Assembly (NCBI RefSeq): GCF_000745005.1
Contig: NZ_JQNB01000001.1
Location: forward strand, 992,001 to 1,056,000
Source: Luteibacter sp. 9135
Lineage (GTDB): Bacteria; Pseudomonadota; Gammaproteobacteria; Xanthomonadales; Rhodanobacteraceae
Length of the DNA: 64,000 bases
Direction: 5' to 3'
Position numbers and translations under genes: made by a program. Below are positions 23,789-34,000 of the stretch, piece after piece; the first letter of the stretch is position 1; each line of letters begins with the position of its first letter. Below the pieces are notes generated by a model that saw nothing but the letters and a program-made list of their open reading frames with translations, did no database searches and had not been told where the DNA came from.

Positions 23789-24448
23789 CTACGCGACCAG
23801 AAGGTCTTCGTAGAACGCGCCGATCGGCCGCTCGGGATGCGCGATCTGGATCTCGAGGATCCACAGCCCGGGCACCGGCGCCGCGTCGAAGTTGCCCAGG
23901 GTGCCCGCCTTGTGCACGGCGTGCGGGTAATCGCCCACGCGGTGACCCTTGGTCGCATGGTTGAGGCGCCAGCCCATGGCCTGCGCTTCCGCACTCAGGT
24001 ACGCATACAGGGCGACGCCGGTCACGCCATCGCGCCAGCGCGCCTCGCCCCGGCGGAACAGCTCGCGGGCGGCCTCGGCGCAGGCGTGCTTGAGTGGATC
24101 GTCGCCCAGCACGAAGGTATCGCCGACATCGCCTTCGTGGCCGTCGAACACCGGCCCGAGATCCACGAAGTAGATATCGTCATCGCCCAGCACCGTGTCC
24201 GGCGCCGAACGCTGGCGGAAGGTCTTCAGCGTGTTCTCGCCGAAACGCAGGATGCTCGGATGCCAGATGCGGTCCATGCCTGCGGCCTGCAGCCGTTCCT
24301 TCGCCAGCACCGCGGCCTCCGGCTCGGTCATGCCCGGACGGATGTGCGCTGCGATATCGCGCAATGCCGCCCACGAGCGCTCGCGGGCGCTGAGCAGGCG
24401 TTCGAGGGCGAAGCGATGGCCGACGTTTTCGGCCGTGGCGACAGGCAT
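23789..24448 (-). CDS. M24-family (aminopeptidase/creatinase fold) protein
   Basis: 219 residues showing the pita-bread fold signatures. These are M-T-E-P-E-A-A-V-L (helix), the metal-ligand strand Y-F-V-D-L-G-P-V-F-D-G-H-E-G-D-V-G-D-T-F (two Asp ligands), a middle His segment (H-R-V-G-D-Y-P-H), and a late Glu in L-W-I-L-E-I-Q-I. It is short relative to Xaa-Pro peptidases because it lacks the N-terminal domain. It could be a peptidase or a non-peptidase M24 hydrolase. ATG 24448 gives the compact form; an upstream in-frame start at 24523 would add a Pro/Arg leader with no ribosome site. It is convergent with the DUF3325 gene, 1 bp apart. Confidence 0.8.
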   Translation of the reverse strand: MPVATAENVGHRFALERLLSARERSWAALRDIAAHIRPGMTEPEAAVLAKERLQAAGMDRIWHPSILRFGENTLKTFRQRSAPDTVLGDDDIYFVDLGPVFDGHEGDVGDTFVLGDDPLKHACAEAARELFRRGEARWRDGVTGVALYAYLSAEAQAMGWRLNHATKGHRVGDYPHAVHKAGTLGNFDAAPVPGLWILEIQIAHPERPIGAFYEDLLVA

Positions 24449-24473
24449 GGCGGTTTCGGCTCCGTGGCGGTTG

Positions 24474-24896
24474 TCAGGAATGCGACGACGGGTGGGTGAG
24501 TGCCCGCAGCCGTGCAGTGGCACGAACGCGTACCGCCTCGGCGCCGTCTACGCGGGACAGGTATTGGAGCACGTCCTTGCCGGTCGACGGATGGGCCGCG
24601 ACGGCGAGGCGCACCTGTTCGTTCACGTCATCGGCGAGCAGCCGCAGCAGGTTTTCCGGCGCAACCTTTCGCTGGGCGATGGCGAGGCGGACGGTCGCGT
24701 CCGGATCGTCGGCGAGCCGCTCCAGCATCGGCAAGGCCACCTCGCGGTGGGCCGCGATGAACGGCCGCAGGTCCGGCGCGCGCTCATAGACCTGCGCCCA
24801 TACCGCGACGGGCACGGCCTCGGTCATGGCGCGCTGTTGGTCTTCGGCATCGTCGCTGCGGCGCAGCCGAATCCATTCATTCGCATCGTCGATCAT
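24474..24896 (-). CDS. HEAT-like repeat protein of unknown function
   Basis: 140 residues composed of three to four short helical repeats resembling leucine-rich-variant/HEAT units (L-E-R-L-A-D-D-P-D-A-T-V-R-L-A-I-A, then L-L-R-L-L-A-D-D-V-N-E-Q-V-R-L-A-V-A-A-H-P, then L-S-R-V-D-G-A-E-A-V-R-V-R-A-T). AGAGGGGG stands just before the ATG at 24896, which supports that start. There is no signal peptide. Such proteins are scaffolds for protein contacts; nothing specific can be assigned. It lies between the nitronate monooxygenase and M24 genes on the same strand. Confidence 0.7.
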   Translation of the reverse strand: MIDDANEWIRLRRSDDAEDQQRAMTEAVPVAVWAQVYERAPDLRPFIAAHREVALPMLERLADDPDATVRLAIAQRKVAPENLLRLLADDVNEQVRLAVAAHPSTGKDVLQYLSRVDGAEAVRVRATARLRALTHPSSHS

Positions 24897-24930
24897 GTCG
24901 TCCCCCTCTCGCGGATGGGGTCCGCGAGCA

Positions 24931-26025
24931 TCAACCCAGTCGCAGCCGTGCCGCTGCCTGGGCGAGCATGGTACGCGCGATCTCCTCCGCAGGCACCTCC
25001 CGCGCGAGCGCGCCGGCCTGCCCGGCCCACAAGGGTTGGAAATCGCCCTGCCCAGTGGCTTCGGTGGCCGCGCGCAACGGCGCCAGGGGGCCGGCGGCCA
25101 GCGGGAACGGCAAGGCATCGGCCGCCAGCGGGCCCAGTTCGCGCATGATGCGATTGACCGCGCCACGCGCCGGACGGCCGGTCAGCACGTTGGTGACCAC
25201 GGTGCCGTCGTCGCGCAGGGCGCGCAGCGCCTTGCGATGCACGGGGGCGATCGTGGCTTCCGGCGTCCGCAGGAAGGCCGTGCCCACCTGCACCGCCGAC
25301 GCGCCGAGGCACAGCGCCGCCGCCGTGCCGCGACCGTCCGCGATCCCTCCGGCGGCAATCACCGGCACCCGCAACGCATCGACCATCTGCGGTACCAGGG
25401 CCATCGTGCCGGGCTGGGCCGCCATGTCGTGGGTAAGGAAATTGCCGCGATGGCCGCCGGCCTCGTAACCCTGGGCGATCACGACGTCACAGCCACGCTC
25501 GGCGAGCCAGCGCCCCTCGGCCACCGTGGTGGCGGAGGCGAGCACGATGGCCCCGGCGGCTTTCACCCGCTGGAGCAACACCGGATCGGGCAGCCCGAAG
25601 TGGAAGCTGACCACCTCGGGCGTCAAAGCCTCCACCAGTTCGCAGAGGGCGGTGTCGAATGGCGCTCGGCCCCCTGTGGCGGACGCGGCGTCCGGGTCCA
25701 CGCCGTACTCGGTGAAATACGTCGCCAACCGTTCCTGCCAGCGCCGTGTTTGCGCCTCGTCGGGCGCGACCGGCGTGTGCGCGAAGAAATTGAGGTTGAG
25801 CGGCGCCGTCACCGCGCCACGGAACGCGGCGACGTGCTCGCGGATGGTCGCGGCGGATAGCGATGCACAGGGGATCGCGCCCAACCCGCCGGCCCGGGCG
25901 ACGGCGATGGCCAGCGCCGCGCCACCTGCGCCGGCCATCGGCGCCAGCAGCAGCGGTTGCTCGATGGCGAGCAGGTCGAGCACACGGCGATCGGTCCAGC
26001 TGGGCACGGCGGTTCCTCGCGGCAT
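24931..26025 (-). CDS. Nitronate monooxygenase / NPD-type flavin oxidoreductase
   Basis: 364 residues of the FMN-dependent TIM-barrel family that includes 2-nitropropane dioxygenase. FMN-binding strands start at L-L-L-A-P-M-A-G-A-G-G. The conserved substrate region is G-Y-E-A-G-G-H-R-G with the catalytic His. Phosphate-binding glycines follow in V-I-A-A-G-G-I-A-D-G-R-G and the L-G-A-S-A-V-Q-V-G-T-A-F-L segment. It detoxifies alkyl nitronates such as propionate-3-nitronate, using O2. The gene starts 3 bp after the stop of the upstream small membrane protein gene, so the two are an operon. Confidence 0.92.
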   Translation of the reverse strand: MPRGTAVPSWTDRRVLDLLAIEQPLLLAPMAGAGGAALAIAVARAGGLGAIPCASLSAATIREHVAAFRGAVTAPLNLNFFAHTPVAPDEAQTRRWQERLATYFTEYGVDPDAASATGGRAPFDTALCELVEALTPEVVSFHFGLPDPVLLQRVKAAGAIVLASATTVAEGRWLAERGCDVVIAQGYEAGGHRGNFLTHDMAAQPGTMALVPQMVDALRVPVIAAGGIADGRGTAAALCLGASAVQVGTAFLRTPEATIAPVHRKALRALRDDGTVVTNVLTGRPARGAVNRIMRELGPLAADALPFPLAAGPLAPLRAATEATGQGDFQPLWAGQAGALAREVPAEEIARTMLAQAAARLRLG

Positions 26026-26028
26026 CGG

Positions 26029-26361
26029 TCAGAGGCTGACGGCGTAGGTGATGAAGAAACAGGCCGCGGTCAGCAGGATCATCGCGGCGATGAAGGCGAC
26101 ATCGGCGATGCGTTCCAGGCGGTGCAGGCGCACCTCGGTTTCCGTCCGCAACGCGAAATACGCGCTGAGGGTGGCGACGAGGAAGAAGATCGCATCGACC
26201 GAGAGCAGGTCGTCGGCCCAGCTGTCGGTGCGGCTCACCGCATTGGACACGCGCAGCAGCCCGACGCCGGTGAGGCAGACACCGACCATGGCCGCCGAGA
26301 TCGTGCAGATCATGCGGCACGTGCCTTCCGCAAGCGGTGTCTGGAAGGATCGGCGCGGCAT
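26029..26361 (-). CDS. Small membrane protein of unknown function
   Basis: 110 residues with three predicted hydrophobic segments (about 17-37, 52-68, 87-107) separated by short polar loops (N-A-V-S-R-T-D-S-W-A-D-D and R-T-E-T-E-V-R-L-H-R-L-E-R). ATG 26361 (M-P-R-R-S-F-Q-T-P) is chosen over 26421 because a ribosome-like GGG-A-G run and the first helix fit that start. It is unrecognised as a family. It precedes the nitronate monooxygenase gene by only 3 bp. Topology suggests an inner-membrane protein with a short positively charged N-terminus inside. Confidence 0.55.
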   Translation of the reverse strand: MPRRSFQTPLAEGTCRMICTISAAMVGVCLTGVGLLRVSNAVSRTDSWADDLLSVDAIFFLVATLSAYFALRTETEVRLHRLERIADVAFIAAMILLTAACFFITYAVSL

Positions 26362-26464
26362 GGGCTCGGGGTCCCGTGTAGGCAAGAGCGGATATGGTAC
26401 GCCGATGTGGGTGTTTGGCACGCCACATGCGCGAATGGCCCACGATGGCCATCGGCTCGGAACG

Positions 26465-27823
26465 TTATTGCAGCAGCCGGTTGATCGCTTCGATGTCCCT
26501 GATTTCGGCGATGCCGGCGGCGCGCTTGAGCCGCAGCTTGTTGAGGATGAACTGATGACGCAGCGCGGTGTATTGCGTGCGGATTTCGGCCAGCGTCTGG
26601 ATGGCGACGACGACGTTGGTCAGGCTCTGCGTGCCGATGTCGTAGCCCGCGCGCATCGACGCCAGCGCCTTCTTGCCCGATTCCACCGCCTCGCGCGCGT
26701 CGCCGACCTGACCGATGCCGGCGGTCACCAGGTTGAAGTAGTTAGTGGTGTCGCGCGCCGTCTGTCGGCGCAGCGACTCCAGGTCGCCCTCGTCCGCGTC
26801 ACGCTGGTGGATCGCCTGGCGCACCTGCGACTGGGTCAGCCCACCGCTGAACAGCGGTACTGCCAGCACCAGTCCGACCGTGGTGGTACCCGTGCCGTAC
26901 CCGGCGCCACCGCGCACGCCGTTGCGCCACGCGCCGGCCTTGTCGTAGTTCACGGCGAGGTTGACGGTCGGCAGGTGTCCGCTGCGGGCCGCGGCGATCG
27001 CGTGCTCGTCCGCCCGGACCAGGTGACTGGCCGCCATCACGTCCGGGCTCTGGCGCATGGCCTGTTCCACCCAGGCGTTGGCGTCGTCGGGCGCGGGCGC
27101 TTCCATCGGCAGGTCTTCGCGCAGGGCCTTCAGCGTGCCGGGCTCCTTGCCGGTCAGCTGCTGCAACGCACGCCGCGCATCCTTCAGCGAGGTCTCCGCA
27201 TCCACGCGCGACGACTTGATGTAGAGGTAATACGCGCGCGACTGGGTGAGGTCGGCTTCCGGCGCCAGTCCGTTCCTGAACAGCGTGGTGGCCTGGTCGT
27301 ACTGCTGCTTATAGGCATCTTCGTACGAGCGGAACACCTCCACCTGGTCCTGCGCCACCAGCACGTCGAAGTAGGCCGTGGTCGCGCGAACGTACAGATC
27401 CTGCAGTTCGCCCTGGTATGTCGCGTCCTGCGCCTGGGCCGTCGCGGCCGCCTGCCGCTCCCGCGAGAACTTCGACAGGTCCAGCACGGTCTGGTCGAGG
27501 GTCAGCGTGAGGTCGCGTTGCCGGCTATGCCCGTCCGTGGTGGTGGATGGTGCCGCATCGTTGCTGGACTGCACGCCGATGTTGCCCGGATGGAACTGCT
27601 GCAGCTCGAGGCCGGCGGACAGCTGCGGCAGCAAGGCCGCACGCGCCTGGGGCACGCCTTCCGCCACCACCAGCCGGCGCGCGTCCGCACTGGCCAGCAC
27701 CGGGTCGTTGGCCACGGCCTCGCGGTAGACGTCCATCAGGTCTTCCGCGCCCGCGGTAGCCGGGAGGCCACCGGCCAGGGCCAGCAACGCCACTAGCACG
27801 CCCGATATGTACCTTGTTTGCAT
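26465..27823 (-). CDS. tolC: TolC family outer-membrane protein
   Basis: 452 residues with a signal peptide (starting M-Q-T-R-Y-I-S-G-V-L-V, cleavage near A-G-A). Two structurally repeated halves each carry long coiled-coil helices: D-L-M-D-V-Y-R-E-A-V-A-N-D-P-V-L opens the first, and the second begins near residue 225 with D-V-M-A-A-S-H-L-V. The D-L-M-x-V-Y-x-x-A...D-P opening and the G-T-R/G-T-Q-S-L-T-N-V type repeat identify the TolC type I secretion/efflux factor. It forms the outer-membrane channel for RND pumps and type I exporters. The ATG at 27823 gives the proper signal peptide. It is a single gene, possibly unlinked to a pump here. Confidence 0.92.
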   Translation of the reverse strand: MQTRYISGVLVALLALAGGLPATAGAEDLMDVYREAVANDPVLASADARRLVVAEGVPQARAALLPQLSAGLELQQFHPGNIGVQSSNDAAPSTTTDGHSRQRDLTLTLDQTVLDLSKFSRERQAAATAQAQDATYQGELQDLYVRATTAYFDVLVAQDQVEVFRSYEDAYKQQYDQATTLFRNGLAPEADLTQSRAYYLYIKSSRVDAETSLKDARRALQQLTGKEPGTLKALREDLPMEAPAPDDANAWVEQAMRQSPDVMAASHLVRADEHAIAAARSGHLPTVNLAVNYDKAGAWRNGVRGGAGYGTGTTTVGLVLAVPLFSGGLTQSQVRQAIHQRDADEGDLESLRRQTARDTTNYFNLVTAGIGQVGDAREAVESGKKALASMRAGYDIGTQSLTNVVVAIQTLAEIRTQYTALRHQFILNKLRLKRAAGIAEIRDIEAINRLLQ

Positions 27824-27983
27824 GTCCGCCCTTGCCCGCACCCGAAGATGGGGTGGGCAGTGCAAGCGGTGTGCCACGGTGGGGAAACGCGGTAAAACGC
27901 ACTGCGGGCCGCACTTTCAGACGGCCGGACGGCTTTTTCGCAAGAGCTTGCGGTGGACGGCGCCCCTGTACCGGCGGCGCCGA

Positions 27984-28017
27984 CCCGTGTCCGCGGACGT
28001 TATCGCGCGGACACGGG
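27984..28017. terminator. Strong hairpin between the tolC and autotransporter genes
   Basis: CCCGTGTCCGCG (27984-27995) and CGCGGACACGGG (28006-28017) are perfect 12-bp arms around a 10-base loop. It lies 22 bp past the autotransporter stop. No T-tract is on either strand, so it is likely a 3'-end stability hairpin. Confidence 0.45.
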
Positions 28018-28038
28018 CGGTCACGGGGAGCGGCCGCG

Positions 28039-31000
28039 TCAGAAGTTCCAGCGCACGCCCAGGTTCACCGCATCGCTGCGCTGGCGCTTGCCGATATCGG
28101 CGTTGTAGTACACGAACGTGCTGGCCTTCGGTGTGATGTCGAAGCTCATGCCCACGCCCGCCTGCCAGTGGTTGCGCACCGGCTCCGATCCCTGCACCGA
28201 GAACGTGCCACCCGGTTCGCCGGCGAAGGCGTTGTTGACCGACACCGTGTTGTCGCGGGTGTTGTGCAGGTAGCGAACCATGACGATGGGATGCAGCTTC
28301 GTGCCTTCCACGCCCAGGTCCACATCGCCGACCAGACGCGCACCGACGCCGTACTGCAGGCTGCTGGCACTGGCGCGACCCACGCGCAGGTCCGCGTCGC
28401 CGGCATTCTTCTCGGTAAAGGCGTCGTACTTGACCTTGCTGTAATACGCGCCGACGAAGGGCTCCAGGTGCATGGCCTGACCCAGCGTGAAGCGGTAGCC
28501 GCCTTCCAGCGAAGCGTTGGTGGTCTTGCCGTCGTAGCTGCCCGTGGCCTGCGGCGTGAAGCCGCCCACCGCGATGCGCCGCGAGCTGTCGGCGTTCTGC
28601 CAGCCGTACGATGCCAGGCCCTGCGCCCACCACTGCCTGTCGTTGAAGTACAGCGCATGCAGGCCGATCGCCGCCTGGTCGACATCCGTGTAGTCGCCGC
28701 GGCGATCCACCTCGGTGCGCGAGTTGGCGACGTTGGCATGCACGCCCAGGCGCAGGTCCGGCGTCACCGGTGCGTCGGTACCGATGACCACGCCATGGAT
28801 GCGGTAGTCGGTCTGCGCCACGTCCGCACTGTGGTCGAAGCTGCTGCTGGAGGTATACGGCTCGGCCCAGACGGCCGGACCACGCTCGCCGGTATCACGC
28901 TGGAGCTTCAGGCGGTTGAACACCGTGTCCTGGTACTGGCTCTGGCCCGACAGCTCGGCATTGGCAGCCGAGGCATAGGTTTCACCGGTGAGCGAATCGA
29001 AGGCGCGGATCACCTCCGGCGAGCGCAGCCCGCGCACGTTGCCCAGCAGGTTCGACAGCGGATCGCCACCGGAGACGGCAATCCGTTGCAGGGCCGTGGC
29101 CATCGAGCGCTGGTTGGCGCCCAGGCCCGGGAACCGGTCGAACGTGATGCCGCCCGAGCCCAGCCCGCTGCCGGCCTGGCTGTAGGTAAGCGCCAGGTTG
29201 TTGCCGATCACCTGCCAGCTCGTGTCCAGGAACGGCAGGTTGCTGCCCGTCATGGTGCTGCCGGCGTAGCTGCCGGTGATGCCCTGGGACGCACTGATGA
29301 CGTTCACCTGCGTGACCGGGCCGAACGACGTGCCGTTGTTCTCCACCGTGACCTTGCCGCCCAGCACCGCCGTGCCGTTGACCACGACGGCATCGGTCAC
29401 GCCGTTGTCGCCCGTGCGGATATAGGTGGTGGAGCCGGCACCGAGGGTCAGGCCACCTACCGTCAGCACCGTACCCGGCGTGCCCGTGCCCGCGGCCGCG
29501 CCGGTCGCACCCGGTACGCCACTCGGGGCCACCGTGCCGTCGACCACGACCGGACCGGTGACGGTGCCGCCACCGATGATCCCGCCACCCGGGTTGACCG
29601 TGGCCGGTCCGCCCAGCGTGCCGTTGACCGCGATGGTGCCCGCCACGACGGTGCCGCCGGGGAAATTCACCGTGGTGCCGGCACCGATCGACAGCGTGCC
29701 GTTGCCCACGTTGAGGTTGTCGATGTTGTTGAACACGCCGCCCGGCAGGGTGGCATCGCCCGAGCCCGTGACGTCGAGCGTGGTGCCCGGGCCGGTGCCG
29801 TTCACGGTGCCGGTAACCGCCGGCAGCTGTCCGAACCCGATGCCGATGGTGCTGCCGCCGCCGAGATTGACCGTGCCGGCGATCGGGCCCGTCACCGTCA
29901 CGACATTGCCGGTGCCGCCGAGGTTGATCGTGCCTGCGCCGCCGACCGCGATGCCGCCGTTGTACGGGTTGCTGGCGTTGAGGATGCCGCCGTTGACGGT
30001 CAGGCCACCGGTGAAGCCGGCCAGCGAGCCGCCGAGGGTAAGGCTGCCGGTGCCTTCCTTGTCCAGGCCGCCCGTGCCGCTGAGGCTGCCGTTCAAGGTG
30101 AGGTCGGCCGGGCCCTGCACGGTCACGCCGTTGCCGCCCACCGTCACGACATTGCCGAGCGTGACGCCGGTGCTCGCCTGCAGCGCCGCGCCGTCGATGG
30201 CGAGGCCACCCGTGCCCAGGGCCGTGTCGCTGCCGACCACCAGCGTGCCGCCGCCGACCGTGGTGCCGCCGGTGTAGGTGTTGTTGCCGGTCAGGACCAG
30301 GCGGATCGTGCCTTGCTGCAAGAGGCTGCCGGTGCCGGAGATGGCGCCGGCCAGGGTCAGGTCGTTGCTGCCGGGCAAGGTCAGTGCGGCGTTGAGCGCG
30401 ATGTCGTTCGCCAGCGTGGTGACCGCCGTAGTGCCGAGGCTGGCCGCGCCGCCGACGGTGAGCGTGCCCGTACCCAGGGCCGCGCCGTTACCGATGCTCA
30501 GGCCACCGTCGTTGAGGGTCACGCCGCCGCTGAAGGTGTTGGTGCCGCCCAGCGAGAGCGTGCCCGTGCCGTTCTTGACCAGGCTGCCGGTGCCGGCGAC
30601 GGTGCTGTCGAGGGTGGCATCGGCATTGCCCGTAAGGGTCAATGCGTTCGCACCCAGGGTCACGCTGCTCCCGGCCACGCTGTTGAGCGAGCCGATGGTC
30701 TGGTTGCCGGCGGCGGCGATGTCGAAGCCACCGGTGCCGGCCAGGGTGACAGCCCCGCCGCTGGCCAGGCTGCCGCCCGCGCCGATCGCCAGCGTGCCGT
30801 CGTTGACGATCGTGCCACCGGTATAGCTGTTGGCACCCGCCAGCGTAAGAGTCGCGCCGCCGTTCTTGGTCAGGCTGCCGGCACCGGTGATGGCACCGCC
30901 GAGCGTCAGGTCGTTGCTGCCCAGCACGGTCAGGCCCGCGTTGAGCGCCACGTCGTTCGCCAGCGTGACGGGGCTGAGCGCGTCGAGCGTGCCCGCGCCT

Positions 31001-34000
31001 GCCACCGTCAACGCGCCGGTACCGAGCGCCGCATCGTCGTTCACCACCAGGCCGCCGGCATTGAGGGTGACGCCTCCACTGAAGGTGTTGGCGCCGCCGA
31101 GCTCCTGGCTGCCCGCACCGTTCTTGATCAGTGCGCCGGTACCGGCGATGACGCCGTCATAGGTGCCGTTGCCGACGCCGTTGAGCGTGAGCGTGCTGCC
31201 GCCGAGGGTGACGTTGCTGCCGGCGACGCCGTTGAGCACGCCGATCGCCTGGTCGCCGCCGCCGGCGATATCGAACGCGGTGCCCGCGTTGGCCAGCGTC
31301 ACGGCGCCCGTGGGCGACAGGCTGCCGCCCGCGCCGATGGCGAGCGTGCCGTTGTTGATCAGCGTCCCGCCGGTATACGTGTTGATGCCGGTGAGCGTTT
31401 CGATGCCGGTGCCTTCCTTGATCAGCCCACCGGTGCCACCGATGCTGCCGCCGAAGGTACCGTCCGTCGCGCTGCCGACCGTCAGCGTGTTGCCGCCGAG
31501 GTTCACGGTGCCGTTGCCCACCAGGGTGCCGAACACCTGCGTGCCGTTGCCGGCCGAGAGGTCGAAGGTGGCCCCCGTGGTCAGGTTCACCGTGCCGGTA
31601 TTGAGCAGGCTGGCGCCCGCGCCGAGGGCCAACGTGCCGCTGTTGATGAAGGTGCCGCCGGCATAGGTGTTCGTGCCGTTGAGCGTGAGCGTCGCCGCCC
31701 CGTCCTTGGTCAGGCTGCCCGCGCCGGTGAGCGCACCGTTGAGCACGATGTCGTTGCTGCCCGCCACGGTAAGACCCGCGTTGAGCAGCACGTCGTTCGT
31801 CAGGGTCACCGCATTGGCGGCATCCAGCGTGGCCGCGCCGCCGACGGTGAAGGTGCCCGTGCCGAGCGCGCCATCGTTGCCGACGATCAGGCCGCCAGCG
31901 TTGAGGGTGACGCCGCCGCTGAAGCTGTTATTGCCGTCGAGGGTCTGGATGCCGGCGCCGTTCTTCACCAGCCCGCCGCTGCCGGTGAGGCTGCCGCTGA
32001 AGGTGGCGTCCGTCGCACCCGCCAGCGCCAGCGTGTTGCCGCCGAGGGCCACGGTGCTGCCGGCCACGCCGCTCAACGAGCCGATGGCCTGGTTGCCGGC
32101 GGCGGTGATGTCGAACGTGCCGGTGCCGGCGAGGTTTACCGCGCCCGTACCGGCCAGGCTGCCACCCGCGCCGAGCGCCAGCGTGCCGGCATTGATGATC
32201 GTGCCACCGGTATAGGTGTTGGCCGCGGTGAGCGTGACCGTGGCCGGACCGTCCTTGATGATGCCGCCCGCACCGGAGATCGCGCCGCCGAGGGTCAGCG
32301 CGTTGCTGCCGAGCAGGTCGAGGTTGGCGCCGCCGGCAAGGTCGATGGTGTTGCCCAGCGTCAGCGCGGCGCCGGTATCGAGCGAGGCGTTGCCGCCGAC
32401 GTTCAGTGCACCCGTGCCCAGTGCCGCATCGTTGCCCAGCAGCAGGCCGCCGGCGTTGAGGGCCACGCCGCCGGAGAACGTGCTGGCGCCACCGAGCGCC
32501 TGGATGCCGGCGCCGTTCTTCACCACGCTGCCGGTGCCGGCGATCAGGCCGTCGTAGACGCTGTTGCCGACACCGCCGAGGGTGAGCGTGTTGCCGCCGA
32601 GGGTCACCGTGCTGCCGGCCACGCCGTTGATCAGGCCGATGGCCTGGTTGCCGCCGGCGGAGATGTCGAAGCCCGTGCCCGGTGCGGCGAGGTTCACCGC
32701 ACCGGTGGCGGCGAGGCTGCCGCCCGCACCGATCGCCAGCGTGCCGGCGTTGATCGTCGTGCCGCCGGTGAAGGTGCTGGCGCCGGTCAGCACCTGCGTT
32801 CCGGTGCCTTCCTTGATCAGGCCGCCCGTGCCCGCGATCGCCCCGGCGAACACGCCGTTGGTGGGACCGCCGATGGTCAGGGCATTGGCGCCCAGGTCGA
32901 CCGTACCCGCACCGGTGAGGGTGCCGAAGCTCTGCGTGCCGTTACCCGCGGACAGGTCGAAGGTGGCACCGCTGGCGAGGTTGACGATGCCGCTGCTAGC
33001 CAGGCTGGCGCCCGCACCGAGTGCCAGCGTGCCGGCGTTGATGTTGGTGCCGCCGGTGTAGGTGTTGGGGCCGTTCAAGGTGAGCGTGGCCGCGCCTTCC
33101 TTGGTCAGGCCGCCGGTTCCGGTGACCGCGCCGTTGAGGGTCAGCGCGTTGCTACCCAACACGGTGAGGCCGGCATTGAGGGCGATGGCGTTGGCCAGCG
33201 ATACGGGGCCGTTCGCATCCAGCGTGGCCGCACCGCCGATGGTAACCGCACCGACGCCGAGCGCGGCATCGTTGCCGACGACCAGGCCGCCGGCATTCAC
33301 CGTCACACCGCCGCTGAATGTGCTGGCGCCGCCGAGGGTCTGCACGCCGGCGCCGACCTTGACCAGGCCACCGTTACCCGACACGGCACCGTCGAAGACC
33401 TGGTCCGTCGCCGTGCCGAACTGCAACGTGTTGCCGCCGAGCGCGATGGCGCTGCCGGCCACGCCCGAAAGGGCGCCGACCGTCTGGTTGCCCGCGGCCG
33501 AGACGTCCAGCGTTGCGCCGGCGTTGGCCAGCGTCACCGCGCCGGTGCTCGCCAGGCTCCCGCCGGCACCGAGAGCCAGCGTGCCGGCGTTGATCGTGGT
33601 GCCACCGGTGTACGTGTTGGCACCTGCCAGCGTGAGCGTCTGCGCGCCGTCCTTGCTCAGGCTGCCCGCGCCCGACAGGGCACCGGCCAGCGTCAGCGCC
33701 TGGTTGCCCTGCACGGCAAGGTTGGCGCCGGCGGCGAGGCCGATGGTGTTGGCGAGGTTGAGCACCGCGCTGGTATCCAGCGAGGCGTTGGCACCGACGT
33801 TCAGCGCGCCCGTACCGAGCGCGCCGTTGTTGCCCAGCAGCAGGTTGCCCCCGTTGAGGTTCACACCACCGCTGAAGGTATTGGCCGTCGCCAGGTTGAG
33901 CGTCGCGTTGCCGTTCTTGGTCAGGCTGCCCGTGCCGGACACCACGTTGTTGAGCGCCAGGTCCTGGTTGCCCAGCACGGTGAGCGCGCTGCCAGCTCCG